Positions 1 to 7,286 of a DNA stretch of 44,179 bases are shown here, piece after piece; the first letter of the stretch is position 1; each line of letters starts with the position of its first letter. The DNA comes from Rhodococcus phenolicus. GTDB taxonomy: Bacteria; Actinomycetota; Actinomycetes; Mycobacteriales; Mycobacteriaceae. Where the stretch lies: the NCBI RefSeq assembly GCF_001646785.1, contig NZ_LRRH01000017.1:1-44179 (forward strand), written 5' to 3'. Made by a program: the position numbers and the translations under genes. The notes beneath the pieces are model-generated. The model did no database searches. It was not told where the DNA came from and saw only the letters and a list, made by a program, of their open reading frames with translations.

Positions 1-930
1 CACTCTCATCGAGGGAGCGACACGCCGCGGACCTGGCCGGATGCCCTCAGCCGATTCCCACCACTCCCCGGGACTTACCCCCGCAGCCCGGGCGCGGCCC
101 AAGCAGTCCAAACTGGTTCGGAACACGGTCCTGAGGGAAGCGGTCGAGGAAGGCTTGTCCCGGAAGCTGTCGCCGGAGCAGATCTCGCATCGCTTGCGTC
201 GGGACTTCCCCGACGACGAAAGCATGCGGGTGAGCCACGAAACGATCTACCAAGCACTGTATTTCCAGGCCCGTGGAGGATTGAAAAAGGAAGTGCAGCA
301 AGCACTTCGAACCGGACGCGGCAGACGCAAGCAGCAGCGGAAACAGGACGAGCGCACCCACCGGTTCGTCGATCCGATGATCATGATCAGCGACCGTCCC
401 GCCGAGGTCGCCGACCGGGCCGTGCCCGGGCACTGGGAAGGCGATTTGATCACCGGTGAGCTGAACAAGACCGCGATCGGCACCCTCGTCGAACGCAGCA
501 CCCGCTACACGATGCTGTTGCACCTGCCGAATGGGCACGACGCCGAATCGGTGCGGGACGCGCTCATCGCCACCATGAGGACCCTTCCGGAGCATCTGCG
601 TGGGTCGCTGACCTGGGATCAGGGTGCCGAGATGGCCCGACACAAGCAGTTCAGCATGGCCACCGACATGGCCGTCTACTTCTGTGACCCGGCCAGCCCT
701 TGGCAGCGGGGCAGCAACGAGAACACCAACGGGCTCCTGCGGCAGTACTTCCCGAAGGGCACCGACCTGAGTGTCTACGGTCCCGAGGATCTCGAGCATG
801 TCGCTCAGGAGCTCAACGGTCGGCCACGCAAAACGCTCGGCTGGGATACCCCAGCCGAGCGTCTGCGTGATCTAATCACCACCAACTAACAGCGGTGTTG
901 CGTCGACCCCTTGAAACCGCCAACTCGTGG
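1..930 (+). mobile_element. IS30-type insertion sequence, right part
   Basis: The transposase gene fills nearly all of this element. Downstream of its stop, the stretch at about 893-925 (GTGTTGCGTCGACCCCTTGA followed by AACCGCC) looks like the right terminal inverted repeat of actinobacterial IS30 elements. The left end lies outside the window, so the repeat pair and the target duplication cannot be confirmed. The right boundary is approximate. Confidence 0.55.
2..889 (+). CDS. IS30-family transposase, 5' end outside window
   Basis: DDE transposase that would cut and rejoin the ends of its own insertion sequence. The frame is open from base 2 with no stop, so the gene begins upstream of the window; the first ATG inside is at 41. 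Visible IS30 features are an HTH-like stretch with LSPEQISHRL and SHETIYQALY, then the catalytic core: D in GHWEGDLITG, D in LTWDQGAEM, and E in GSNENTNGLLRQYFPKGTD, which is the family signature. The C-terminus (GWDTPAERL) is also typical. All three catalytic acids are present, so the enzyme may be active. It bounds the left side of an accessory region transcribed in the opposite direction. Confidence 0.93.
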   Translation, partial: TLIEGATRRGPGRMPSADSHHSPGLTPAARARPKQSKLVRNTVLREAVEEGLSRKLSPEQISHRLRRDFPDDESMRVSHETIYQALYFQARGGLKKEVQQALRTGRGRRKQQRKQDERTHRFVDPMIMISDRPAEVADRAVPGHWEGDLITGELNKTAIGTLVERSTRYTMLLHLPNGHDAESVRDALIATMRTLPEHLRGSLTWDQGAEMARHKQFSMATDMAVYFCDPASPWQRGSNENTNGLLRQYFPKGTDLSVYGPEDLEHVAQELNGRPRKTLGWDTPAERLRDLITTN

Positions 931-1011
931 GGCCTTCGCTGTGTCTGTATCAGCGGATGCTCTGGTCGCAATGGGCACAGCTGTGAGGCGGCAGGTGGCC
1001 CGAGCTAACAG

Positions 1012-1359
1012 TCAGCGTTTCGTCTGCTGGCCGAGGGCATCCAGGACTGCGTTCAGGTCCACTGCCACAACGAGGGTTGCCCCGTGCTGTCCTGTTACGA
1101 CAGGAGTCGCGGGAGCGACTGCAACGTCGTCGACGTGAGCGCGGATGGAGACGACGCGATAGGCGCTCGTGTCGGTCAAGCGCGGAGTGATCGCCTCCGG
1201 GTGCTCGGCGTTCCACTCTGCCGCGCGTTCGATCGCACGGCGGATTCCACGACGCTCGGCCTGGTCGTAGCCCTTGGGGGCGTCGACAACGATGGTGAAG
1301 GTCTGGCTCTTGAACTCGTATCCGGTGCTGGCCTGGATCTCGACAGCGTAGGCGTTCAT
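1012..1359 (-). CDS. hypothetical 115-aa protein
   Basis: I do not recognise a family. The product is small, soluble and mixed alpha/beta: an N-terminal strand-like stretch (FTIVVDAPKGY), a charged helix (AERRGIRRAIERAAEWNAEH) and a C-terminal half with alternating Val/Ala strands. There are no membrane segments and no cysteines. The start is well supported: GAGGAGGGCGC lies directly before the ATG. A promoter/operator-like element (1468-1500) about 110 bp upstream is shared with two other leftward units. It is the last leftward gene before the IS30 element, so it may be the tail of an older accessory cluster. Confidence 0.7.
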   Translation of the reverse strand: MNAYAVEIQASTGYEFKSQTFTIVVDAPKGYDQAERRGIRRAIERAAEWNAEHPEAITPRLTDTSAYRVVSIRAHVDDVAVAPATPVVTGQHGATLVVAVDLNAVLDALGQQTKR

Positions 1360-1467
1360 GCGCCCTCCTCAAGGTAGTCGGATGGATTGATCGGCAGTGT
1401 CTGCTCGCCAAGGTGTTTCGGATTCCGAGGCGTAGAACCTCGCGGTGTCGCACCGCCGAACACTCCA

Positions 1468-1500
1468 CAACATTACAATAGGGTTTTGTATAGTTGCAAC
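1468..1500 (-). promoter_or_regulatory. 33-bp shared promoter/operator element, copy 1
   Basis: Read on the minus strand, it begins GTTGCAAC and ends ATTGTAATGTTG. It is identical at 24 of 33 positions to the element at 9647-9679. A -35-like TTGCAA and a -10-like TAATGT are separated by 18 bp. The two arms (AACTATACAAAA and the reverse complement of TATTGTAATGTT) form an imperfect inverted repeat overlapping the promoter. It lies about 110 bp upstream of the gene starting at 1359. Confidence 0.55.
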
Positions 1501-1624
1501 CCTCATCCAGATACGCACTCTGAACGACGAGTACGCCTTGCCTCCCGTCGCCCCACTTTCACCATTACCGCACCCCGAAAGGCGGCTATCGAAGAAGAAC
1601 ACCGGCGACCACCTGAAATGACCG

Positions 1625-1698
1625 CGCCCCTGTCATCTGTGGCGGGGTAGGCCAGACAACAGGGGCGACTTACTCACGTAGCCGGGGGGCGCTACGTG
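1625..1698 (-). terminator. tandem hairpins downstream of the small membrane-protein genes
   Basis: There are two perfect inverted repeats. CACGTAGC / GCTACGTG lies at 1675-1682 / 1691-1698, and CGCCCCTGT / ACAGGGGCG at 1625-1633 / 1659-1667. They lie 60-135 bp past the stop codon at 1759 and before the next promoter, which fits transcription termination of the leftward unit. There is no T-run. The rest of 1360-1758 holds the promoter element at 1468 and no convincing gene. Confidence 0.45.
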
Positions 1699-1758
1699 CG
1701 GTCGATATAGCACCACACGTACTGGGAATCGACCAACTGGGTGAACACTCCGGGGATA

Positions 1759-1977
1759 TCACCGCGTTTCGGGTGTGCACAGATGGAGGACGAGCCAAAC
1801 CACGGCAGCAACTGTCACGAGCGCGAATGAACCCGCTCCCATTGACAGTTGGTCAGATACTTGAGGAATCGATTCGATCACGAGCACAACAATCGCCAGC
1901 GTTGTGGAGGCACTCGCCGGGACGACCCAGGCGCGAAGCGGAGCCGCCAGGGTGTAGTAGTTGTGCCGGCCTTTCAT
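1759..1977 (-). CDS. small two-helix membrane protein
   Basis: A 72-aa product with two predicted membrane spans: roughly residues 10-35 (AAPLRAWVVPASASTTLAIV onward) and 48-66 (SFALVTVAAVVWLVLHL). The family is unknown. It follows another small membrane protein by 24 bp in the same direction. The likely pair suggests a small membrane complex or a split single protein. The ribosome-binding site before the ATG at 1977 is weak, so the exact start is uncertain. Hairpins after the stop suggest that it ends its transcription unit. Confidence 0.5.
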   Translation of the reverse strand: MKGRHNYYTLAAPLRAWVVPASASTTLAIVVLVIESIPQVSDQLSMGAGSFALVTVAAVVWLVLHLCTPETR

Positions 1978-2000
1978 GTGAGCGCGAGCGGCCAGATAGG

Positions 2001-2213
2001 TCAGCCCGGCAACAGCACGATGACGAGCAGAGCCAGACCGACAGCCAATCTGAGCTGTTCAATATGGCGGACGACGGCCCGCAGCGCGAGGAGCTGAATG
2101 AGGCCCGCGGCGGCACCGAGCGCGAAAGACCCCACCCGAATCCCTATGGATGACTCGTCTTCTGCGGCCAGCCACATCGTCACCGCGAATGCCGCGACCG
2201 CTACCGCCGTCAA
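2001..2213 (-). CDS. small membrane protein
   Basis: A 70-aa product with two hydrophobic segments (residues 2-18 and 26-45) and a third at the C-terminus ending LALLVIVLLPG. No family is recognised. A TTG start at 2213 lies 12 bp after the stop of the DUF6573-like gene, so the two are probably co-transcribed and translationally coupled. It has the same size and hydrophobic pattern as the next gene (1759-1977). Confidence 0.5.
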   Translation of the reverse strand: MTAVAVAAFAVTMWLAAEDESSIGIRVGSFALGAAAGLIQLLALRAVVRHIEQLRLAVGLALLVIVLLPG

Positions 2214-2225
2214 GAGCCTGGAAGA

Positions 2226-2627
2226 TCAGTGGTCGGCGGCGGTGGTGATGGTCACGACGGGCTCCCCCGTGTCGCCGGAGCCGATCTCGACGCCGAGGGT
2301 GAGCAGGTCTTCTCCGTCCAGGGCAGGCGCTGGGGTGAAGTTGAACAGCTGGAGTCCGGCGGCGCCGAGGCTCTGCGCGCGCAGGAGCGCTCGAGCGGCG
2401 TGGGCCAGGACGGTCCAGGCGCGGCCTGTTTCGCGGCGAAGCGCATCGTCGGCTTCCGGCCACGCGATGGCGTGCTTCCAGGCGCGATCGGTGATTGCGG
2501 TGGGCAGCAAGATCCCGAAGCGACGGGCTTCGGAGGTGACGTCACGCAAAGCACCACAGGCGAGAACGCCGGTTCTAGTGCCCTGGGTTGATTCGACTCC
2601 GTGGCTTTCTGGCAGCAGTTCGGTCAT
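2226..2627 (-). CDS. DUF6573-like protein
   Basis: A 133-aa protein resembling the DUF6573 family found on actinobacterial plasmids and phages. It has the family's pattern of an early [GV]L..ALRDVT segment, a central ITDRAWKHAIAWPE segment and a C-terminal hydrophobic strand region. Biochemical function is unknown. The ATG at 2627 is chosen because GGAGG lies 6 bp before it. A longer reading to 2876 would run into the upstream coding region and has low-complexity Ser/Arg content. It lies 28 bp downstream of the DUF6884-like gene in the same direction, so one operon is likely. Confidence 0.65.
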   Translation of the reverse strand: MTELLPESHGVESTQGTRTGVLACGALRDVTSEARRFGILLPTAITDRAWKHAIAWPEADDALRRETGRAWTVLAHAARALLRAQSLGAAGLQLFNFTPAPALDGEDLLTLGVEIGSGDTGEPVVTITTAADH

Positions 2628-2655
2628 AGATCCTCCAAGTGTGTCGGTGTGGTGA

Positions 2656-3507
2656 TCAGTGCAGCTGGCCGCATGCGGCGATCTCTGCGAGTCGCTTCTG
2701 CTGTTCGCCGATACCCTTCGTGCCTGCCAACGGTGTGTGTGCATGAGGCCAGACCTGCTGCGCGAGCGTGGTGTAGTCGCGACCACCGAACAGCACGACG
2801 TTGCGATGGTCGAGGAGCCCCTGGTCGGCGGCCTGCTCCCGGAGTCGTTCTGCTGTGATCGATCCGGGCTGGCCAAGGCGCAGGTTGTACGGCTCGATCA
2901 GGTGATGCAGCGGTACCAGACCGAAGCGCGCGGAGAGGATGCGTGTGGCATTCGGGCCCGCGAGCGCGGCGGCCGCACGCAGGCCGAGTCGGTGGTAGGT
3001 GCCCGTGTAGCGCTGCCCTGCCGGGATCTTGGAGGGGGTCGGGTCTTTCGTTGCTCCGCAAGGCACGATGACCAGGGGTTCGTCCGCGCGGGCGGCGGCA
3101 GCATCGTGTGCGAGATGGTCGGCGACAGTCCATCGCAGCCAGTCCCAGCCGGGACGGTCGGGCAGGTCGAAGCAGTTCTGCGAGTGGGCTGCGACGAGGA
3201 ACGGGGTGCGCCACAGCCGAAGATCAGTGTTGGGCAACGTGGTTTCGACGCCGTCGTGAGGCCGGAGGAAGCGGGTGTGCAGGGGTCCGATCGAGATCGG
3301 GAATCCGATGTATCCGCCGCCGCTCTTCGGACCGATCCCCGGCAAAGACTCGACGAGTCCGATGTCCTCGATCAGGGCACGCCAGGGGCCGGCGGAGTCA
3401 GAGTCGGGTCGTCGTAGCGGAAAGTCGGGGTGTAGATCGGCGACATTACGTTGTGCGCTGCTTTCGTCGTTGGAGTTGGGGCGACCGCTCACCAACCAGA
3501 CCAACAT
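2656..3507 (-). CDS. DUF6884-like protein with N-terminal extension
   Basis: The C-terminal ~130 residues match the DUF6884 pattern: VIVPCGATK, a YTGTYHRLGLRAA segment, ILSARFGLVPLHHLIEPYN and RLGQPGSI. This fold family is distantly reminiscent of YaaA-type proteins; activity is not established. The N-terminal ~140 residues (GGGYIGFPISIGPLH, RLWRTPFLVAAHSQNCFDLP) are unrecognised. The ATG at 3507 lies inside the apparent -10 hexamer of the shared promoter at 3501-3537. The real start is therefore probably the in-frame GTG at 3492 or TTG at 3495, where a leaderless mRNA could begin. It heads an operon with the DUF6573-like gene. Confidence 0.7.
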   Translation of the reverse strand: MLVWLVSGRPNSNDESSAQRNVADLHPDFPLRRPDSDSAGPWRALIEDIGLVESLPGIGPKSGGGYIGFPISIGPLHTRFLRPHDGVETTLPNTDLRLWRTPFLVAAHSQNCFDLPDRPGWDWLRWTVADHLAHDAAAARADEPLVIVPCGATKDPTPSKIPAGQRYTGTYHRLGLRAAAALAGPNATRILSARFGLVPLHHLIEPYNLRLGQPGSITAERLREQAADQGLLDHRNVVLFGGRDYTTLAQQVWPHAHTPLAGTKGIGEQQKRLAEIAACGQLH

Positions 3508-3537
3508 TACATTACATTACTTCTTTGTATTGTTTGG
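3501..3537 (-). promoter_or_regulatory. shared promoter/operator element, copy 2 (variant)
   Basis: On the minus strand it has an AACAATACAAAG arm and ends TAATGTAATGTTG, with the TAATG unit repeated three times. It has the same two arms as the copies at 1468 and 9647, with a spacer about 5 bp longer. It overlaps the first codons of the longest reading of the DUF6884-like gene. The stretch 3538-3731 contains nothing else I can support. Confidence 0.45.
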
Positions 3538-3731
3538 CTCGGGTTCGATTGCACTAGATGATAAGTGACATCAGAAATCGACCAAGGACGGACAGATGGT
3601 TCGACGAATCGTCGCCATGTCATCCGAGATCCCCACCGAAGGGACATGCCATCTGGGCGCTCATGGCTGTTGCGGGCGGGTGCGATGATCGCGCCTCGGC
3701 CTGATGATGCGATGCCTTTCGGGCAACTCGC

Positions 3732-4078
3732 CTACAGTTGCGCCCCTTCGCCCGCGGGGAACACGAAGACGGAATCCACCCACCACCACAGCTCGGCGCC
3801 GCTGCGGCCGCTGGAGGAGCGTACCGGAAGGCGCACCTGGGCGAGCCAGCGTCCGTCGCAGACCCTGATCCAGGCGTGCAGGGTCGCTCGCATTACCGAT
3901 TCGAGCCGAATACCCCCGGCCCTCACACGCAGTGGCAGGCCATCGACACGAGTGAATCCTCTGCGGCAGGTAGAGCTCGGGAGACATCGACCATCACCTC
4001 GATGGGTTCGGGTGGCCGCCACAGGATCGGCATGCCTGGAAACTGCTCATCCCAGTCGTCGAGTCCGGGACCGGTCAC
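3732..4078 (-). pseudogene. frameshifted DUF6504-like gene downstream of imuA'
   Basis: A GTG at 4078 overlaps the imuA' stop (GTGA), which is a strong sign of translational coupling. That frame reads LDDWDEQFPG, then PEPIEVMVDVSRALPAAE, and stops after CHCV at about 3923. From about 3955 the next frame continues plausibly with RVDGLPLRVRAGG, ALHAWIRVCDGRWLAQVRL and WWWVDSVFVFP to a TAG at 3732. The joined protein would be about 115 aa. It loosely resembles the DUF6504 proteins that sit beside imuB in actinobacteria. One frameshift (real, programmed or a sequencing error) explains both halves. The family assignment is tentative. Confidence 0.5.
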
Positions 4079-4827
4079 TGCGCAACCTTCAGCATTTCTG
4101 GGGCTGCCGGTCGCGAAATCCATCTGAGACCGTCAGAGTGGCCGGTGAGCGTGATGTTCCCTCGTTGCGGCAGCCGTCCCCTGGCACGCGCCTCGACGGT
4201 CAGGTCCAGCCCTGTGATGCGGCCACCGTCTCCGCCGCCGAGACCCCGATAGCCGGCCACCCGAGCGTCGAGGTTCAGATCCACAGTCGGCCAACTTCCG
4301 TCGGCAACAACGAGTACCGCGCCGTTGTTGCGGGTGCGTGCGGAGACGGCACGTGCACGACTCGGAGGGATGCTGGCACCACCGAGCGAGAGAACAACCA
4401 GGTCGAGTCCGTCCAGGAGCACGGCGGCCACGGCGAGGGGGTCTGCACCAGGGTCGGGAACGAGGGCACATCGAGCGAGATCCGCTCCCATTTCCACGCC
4501 GGCGAGCAATCCGAGGCTGGGGCTTCCGATCACCCCTGCCCAGCCTCCCGAGCCGGTCACCGAGGCCAGGAGCCCGAGCCGAAGAGCCGTCGCGCCGGTG
4601 ACGTGCACAGTTGACCCTCGGAGCAGTCCGCCGTGCGGAAGCAGGGGCGCGAGCGGTTCGGGGACAGGGAGGACTCCCCGTGCCGCTCCGAAGGCCGGCG
4701 GCCGGGCTGTTTCGGTGTGCGGCCCGCGCGCGGTCGACGACGGACGCAGACGTGGGTCATTCGGCCGGCCGGGAATCGCGGCAATCCGGTTTCGCAGGTG
4801 CGCGATCGTGTCGACCTTCGACTCCAC
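4075..4827 (-). CDS. imuA': ImuA'-like RecA-fold SOS protein
   Basis: A 250-aa protein resembling the mycobacterial ImuA' component of the ImuA'-ImuB-DnaE2 mutasome, which carries out damage-tolerant synthesis. The characteristic region is PHGGLLRGSTVHVTG, then GLLASVTGSGGWAGVIG and a VPDPGADP motif. The position expected for the Walker A loop reads VTGATALRLG and lacks GK[ST], as in other non-catalytic RecA-like proteins. A near-perfect LexA box (4860-4875) lies 32 bp upstream, so damage induction is likely. No imuB or dnaE2 is in the window, so it would have to work with chromosomal partners or act alone. The next gene overlaps its stop. Confidence 0.72.
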   Translation of the reverse strand: MESKVDTIAHLRNRIAAIPGRPNDPRLRPSSTARGPHTETARPPAFGAARGVLPVPEPLAPLLPHGGLLRGSTVHVTGATALRLGLLASVTGSGGWAGVIGSPSLGLLAGVEMGADLARCALVPDPGADPLAVAAVLLDGLDLVVLSLGGASIPPSRARAVSARTRNNGAVLVVADGSWPTVDLNLDARVAGYRGLGGGDGGRITGLDLTVEARARGRLPQRGNITLTGHSDGLRWISRPAAPEMLKVAQ

Positions 4828-4859
4828 AGCTGATCACCCCTTAACTCCGCCCCTTAGCG

Positions 4860-4875
4860 TAGAACACATGTTCGA
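4860..4875. promoter_or_regulatory. LexA (SOS) box
   Basis: TAGAACACATGTTCGA matches the mycobacterial/actinobacterial LexA consensus TCGAAC-N4-GTTCGA at 11 of 12 specified bases. It lies 32 bp upstream of the ATG of the imuA'-like gene, in the expected promoter position. The intergenic stretch 4828-4959 otherwise contains only AT-rich promoter-like sequence around 4885-4915. Confidence 0.8.
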
Positions 4876-4959
4876 TAGATTGAGGCATATCCATATGGGA
4901 GCTAATACCCCATACGTCTTCGGGATGTGACGTCGCAGCAGGTCAAACACCTTTTCCGA

Positions 4960-5133
4960 TCAGGGCGATGCCAACTCCGACGTGACCCAGCGCTCAGCAC
5001 GGCGCCGTGCGCCTGGACCGAAGTACATCTGCTCGATCACCGATTGCGCACTGACATGGGCATAGGGAATCACGGCCAAGATCCGGCCGGACTGCACAAC
5101 CCAGCGGCCGTACTCTGCGCGAGAGAGATTCAC
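4960..5133 (-). CDS. hypothetical 57-aa protein
   Basis: A short soluble, basic protein of no recognised family, with aromatic and arginine-rich stretches (YGRWVVQSGRI, GARRRAERW). The GTG at 5133 is chosen because AGGAGAAAACC precedes it directly. A longer reading from the ATG at 5178 has no ribosome-binding site. A copy of the dispersed GGCACGTCCCC motif lies 79 bp upstream (5212-5222). Confidence 0.5.
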   Translation of the reverse strand: MNLSRAEYGRWVVQSGRILAVIPYAHVSAQSVIEQMYFGPGARRRAERWVTSELASP

Positions 5134-5211
5134 GGTTTTCTCCTGCCGCCCGGTTCGACCGCAGACGGTAAGTCTCATCCAGGGGACATCAGACGATCGT
5201 CGACACTGAAA

Positions 5212-5222
5212 GGGGACGTGCC
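5212..5222 (-). repeat. dispersed motif GGCACGTCCCC, copy 1
   Basis: Exact copy on the minus strand, in the context ATGGCACGTCCCC. It lies between the stop of the membrane-protein gene (5257) and the start at 5133. Its 13-bp context is identical to the copies at 18688 and 25915. Confidence 0.6.
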
Positions 5223-5256
5223 ATAACCGCAGTTCAGCGGTCCATTCTTGAGTGTG

Positions 5257-5853
5257 TCAGGAAACAGAAACCAGCAGCTCGGAGGGTTCGCTGCGCAGAC
5301 GCCACCAGAGCCACAGCCCCAATGCCGCAGCTACCGGCACGAGAGCGAAGATTCCGGCGGTAATGGCGCTCGCGGCCGTCTGTGACGCCCTGTCGACTTC
5401 TTCCTGCGTCTGGAAGCCAAGCATGGCCGCGATCGCCGACGCCACCGCCATTCCGCCCACTACGACGACCAGACCTCCGAGCGCGGCAGTCCACCCGAAG
5501 ATCGCCCACGGCGACCAGAAGTACCGCGGAGGGACTGCACCTCGGTTTCGGCAATCACGTTGCTGCTCCCGGAACTCCGCACGACGAGTGCGCACGCCTT
5601 GAACGAGGAACCACACGCCGGCAGCGAGACCGATGCTGATCACGACCGAACTGACTGCGTCCTGGACCCGCGCAGGCAACCCCAGAATCGAGACGACGGG
5701 CAGCGCCCCGAACGCGGCCAGGATCAGCAACCAGGCTCGCCCGTAGAAAACGGCTGCACTGCCGTATCGAGGAGCGACGCGGGGCGCCCAGACGAACCCG
5801 CACGCTCCGCCGACGATCATCATCGCGCCCGTTGCTACTGCTTCGACCTGCAA
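5257..5853 (-). CDS. multi-pass membrane protein
   Basis: A 198-aa protein with about five predicted transmembrane segments: residues ~8-25 (MMIVGGACGFVWAP), ~40-60 (AWLLILAAFGALPVVSILG), ~68-85 (VISIGLAAGVWFLVQGV), ~115-140 (AIFGWTAALGGLVVVVGG) and ~165-190 (ITAGIFALVPVAAALGLWLW). No family is recognised. The TTG at 5853 is preferred because AAAGGGAG precedes it. The reading up to 5937 would translate a copy of the dispersed repeat motif (GGTSPL) and has no good ribosome-binding site. It lies downstream of the ADP-ribosylglycohydrolase gene in the same direction, but a gap of about 100 bp with a motif variant at 5900-5910 separates them. Confidence 0.65.
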   Translation of the reverse strand: MQVEAVATGAMMIVGGACGFVWAPRVAPRYGSAAVFYGRAWLLILAAFGALPVVSILGLPARVQDAVSSVVISIGLAAGVWFLVQGVRTRRAEFREQQRDCRNRGAVPPRYFWSPWAIFGWTAALGGLVVVVGGMAVASAIAAMLGFQTQEEVDRASQTAASAITAGIFALVPVAAALGLWLWWRLRSEPSELLVSVS

Positions 5854-5955
5854 TTCGCTCCCTTTCGCTGTGATGCCTCGGGCCCACTCGAACCAAAGAG
5901 GGGATGTGCCACCTTGGCAGGACGCAGCGCATTTCACCTACTGGGTGCGCTCAGG

Positions 5956-7047
5956 TCAGCGCACCACCGAATCCCCGGGAAGGCAGCAGGATGCCGACCC
6001 GATCGCAGCGGCGTAGCGCGGCTCGAATCTCGGGGCCAGCCCAGCGAGGCGCCAGTAATCCGGCGTCGTCTGCGCGGCACCGATAAGTGCGCCCGCAATG
6101 CAGGCGATCGAGTCCGAGTCCCCATTGCTGGTCGCCGCCCAGGCAAGCGCCTGCGGGCCACCCCAGTTATTCCCGGAGCTGATCTGTCGGTCTTCCGGCA
6201 GCGTGGCCAGGTCTGCGACGAGGAGTCCCAGTGCGATCGCGCTGGCTGACTCCCACCCTTCGCCGATGCCCGTGCACGGGTCGCCGTACTCGGTCGTGTC
6301 CACCAACGCGAGGCGGTCCAACGTCTCCGCGGCCGTGACGAGGATGTCCACAACATCATCGTTCAACCCCTCGACCAGCACTGATGACACGTCCCCTCGG
6401 TAGGGGGCAAGGACATCGGCGAGGTAGGGATCGGACAACCACTCGCTCACACCGTCGAAGATCCGCTCGGCCGCGGTCAGAGCGCGCTCGAGGAATCGGC
6501 CGCGGCGTTCGGGAGCGTGCCGGACCGCGTCAGCGAGCAGCAGTGCCGGCACGATCGCGCGAGGGTGCTTGTGGGTGATCACCGCCTGGAGAGCAGTCAG
6601 TCCCCGCCAGTACGGCTCGGGAGCGAACGCGGCCGGCACCAAGCGCATCACGGCCCCGCAGCCGGCAGATTCATGTGCACCGTCCTGGTCGTACCAGCGC
6701 GCGCCAGCACTCAGGTTCGACAGTGATCCCATGCAGGTGCGGCCTGGGGCGCGATTGTTGTCGGGGTCGAGCTTCCACAGAGTGAAGTGCCGGACGATGG
6801 CGGCGGTGACCGCCTCGATGTCGTCGAAGTCGGCGACCTCGGTGAGCGCATCGTGCAGGGCGAGGGTCATCTGGGTGTCGTCGCTGATGATCCACTCCCC
6901 CGCAGGCGCCGGCACCGGGTAGGCCGGCATCGAAGCGTAGGAGGAGAACTCGACCTGGTAGCCCCAGGCGTCGCCGGCAGCGAGACCGGTCAGTGCGTTG
7001 CTGTACCGCGCGAGCTGAACGGGACGATCGGCAGTAGGTGCGGTCAA
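5956..7047 (-). CDS. ADP-ribosylglycohydrolase (DraG/ARH family)
   Basis: A predicted hydrolase that removes ADP-ribose from modified protein side chains (classically ADP-ribosyl-arginine) using two metal ions. The family signature is complete: GLAAGDAWG near residue 21, the metal-binding SDDTQMTLAL at 55-64, and GDSDSIACIAGALIGA at about 309-324, equivalent to the GGDTDT block of DraG. Length (363 aa) is normal. A TTG start overlaps the stop of the preceding 62-aa gene (TTGA), and GGGGAGAA precedes it, so the two are translationally coupled. The ADP-ribosyltransferase gene lies just upstream in the same direction. The pair probably writes and erases the same modification. Confidence 0.88.
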   Translation of the reverse strand: MTAPTADRPVQLARYSNALTGLAAGDAWGYQVEFSSYASMPAYPVPAPAGEWIISDDTQMTLALHDALTEVADFDDIEAVTAAIVRHFTLWKLDPDNNRAPGRTCMGSLSNLSAGARWYDQDGAHESAGCGAVMRLVPAAFAPEPYWRGLTALQAVITHKHPRAIVPALLLADAVRHAPERRGRFLERALTAAERIFDGVSEWLSDPYLADVLAPYRGDVSSVLVEGLNDDVVDILVTAAETLDRLALVDTTEYGDPCTGIGEGWESASAIALGLLVADLATLPEDRQISSGNNWGGPQALAWAATSNGDSDSIACIAGALIGAAQTTPDYWRLAGLAPRFEPRYAAAIGSASCCLPGDSVVR

Positions 7048-7232
7048 GGCTTCTCCCCGTGTTGTTGGTTCTCGTGTTCGAGTTCGTTGGCCGCGGTGCG
7101 CACGTACTCGATCTCAATGAGATCGAGGTCGGCGACACGGCCGATGTAGTTTGCGATGTCGTCCGGGCTCATCCCCTGGGCGAGGTATTCACGGATGTCG
7201 TCGAGCTGTTCGTCGGTCAACTTCGAGTTCAT
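7044..7232 (-). CDS. 62-aa acidic protein between ADP-ribosyltransferase and hydrolase genes
   Basis: A small, acidic, helical protein of no recognised family. The N-terminal half (LTDEQLDDIREYLAQGMSPDDIANYIG) resembles a short helix-turn-helix or UBA-like fold. The C-terminal half is a charged helix (IEIEYVRTAANELEHENQQH). The ATG at 7232 has GAGAAGG before it. It overlaps the hydrolase start by 4 bp. Its place between the two ADP-ribose enzymes suggests an antitoxin, adaptor or regulator of the pair; this is inference from position only. Confidence 0.65.
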   Translation of the reverse strand: MNSKLTDEQLDDIREYLAQGMSPDDIANYIGRVADLDLIEIEYVRTAANELEHENQQHGEKP

Positions 7233-7251
7233 GATGCCTTCTCTCACGAGG

Positions 7252-7262
7252 GGGGACGTGCC
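7252..7262 (-). repeat. dispersed motif GGCACGTCCCC, copy 2
   Basis: Exact copy on the minus strand in the 17-bp context GACGGCACGTCCCCCCT, shared with the copy at 9457. It lies between the ADP-ribosyltransferase stop (7287) and the start of the 62-aa gene (7232). Confidence 0.6.
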
Positions 7263-7286
7263 GTCATCCCAGTTCAATGATGGTTT

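Noticed and set aside
3565..4614. 349-aa open frame on the plus strand
   Set aside because: Overlaps imuA' and its coupled follower on the other strand; no ribosome-binding site or domain.
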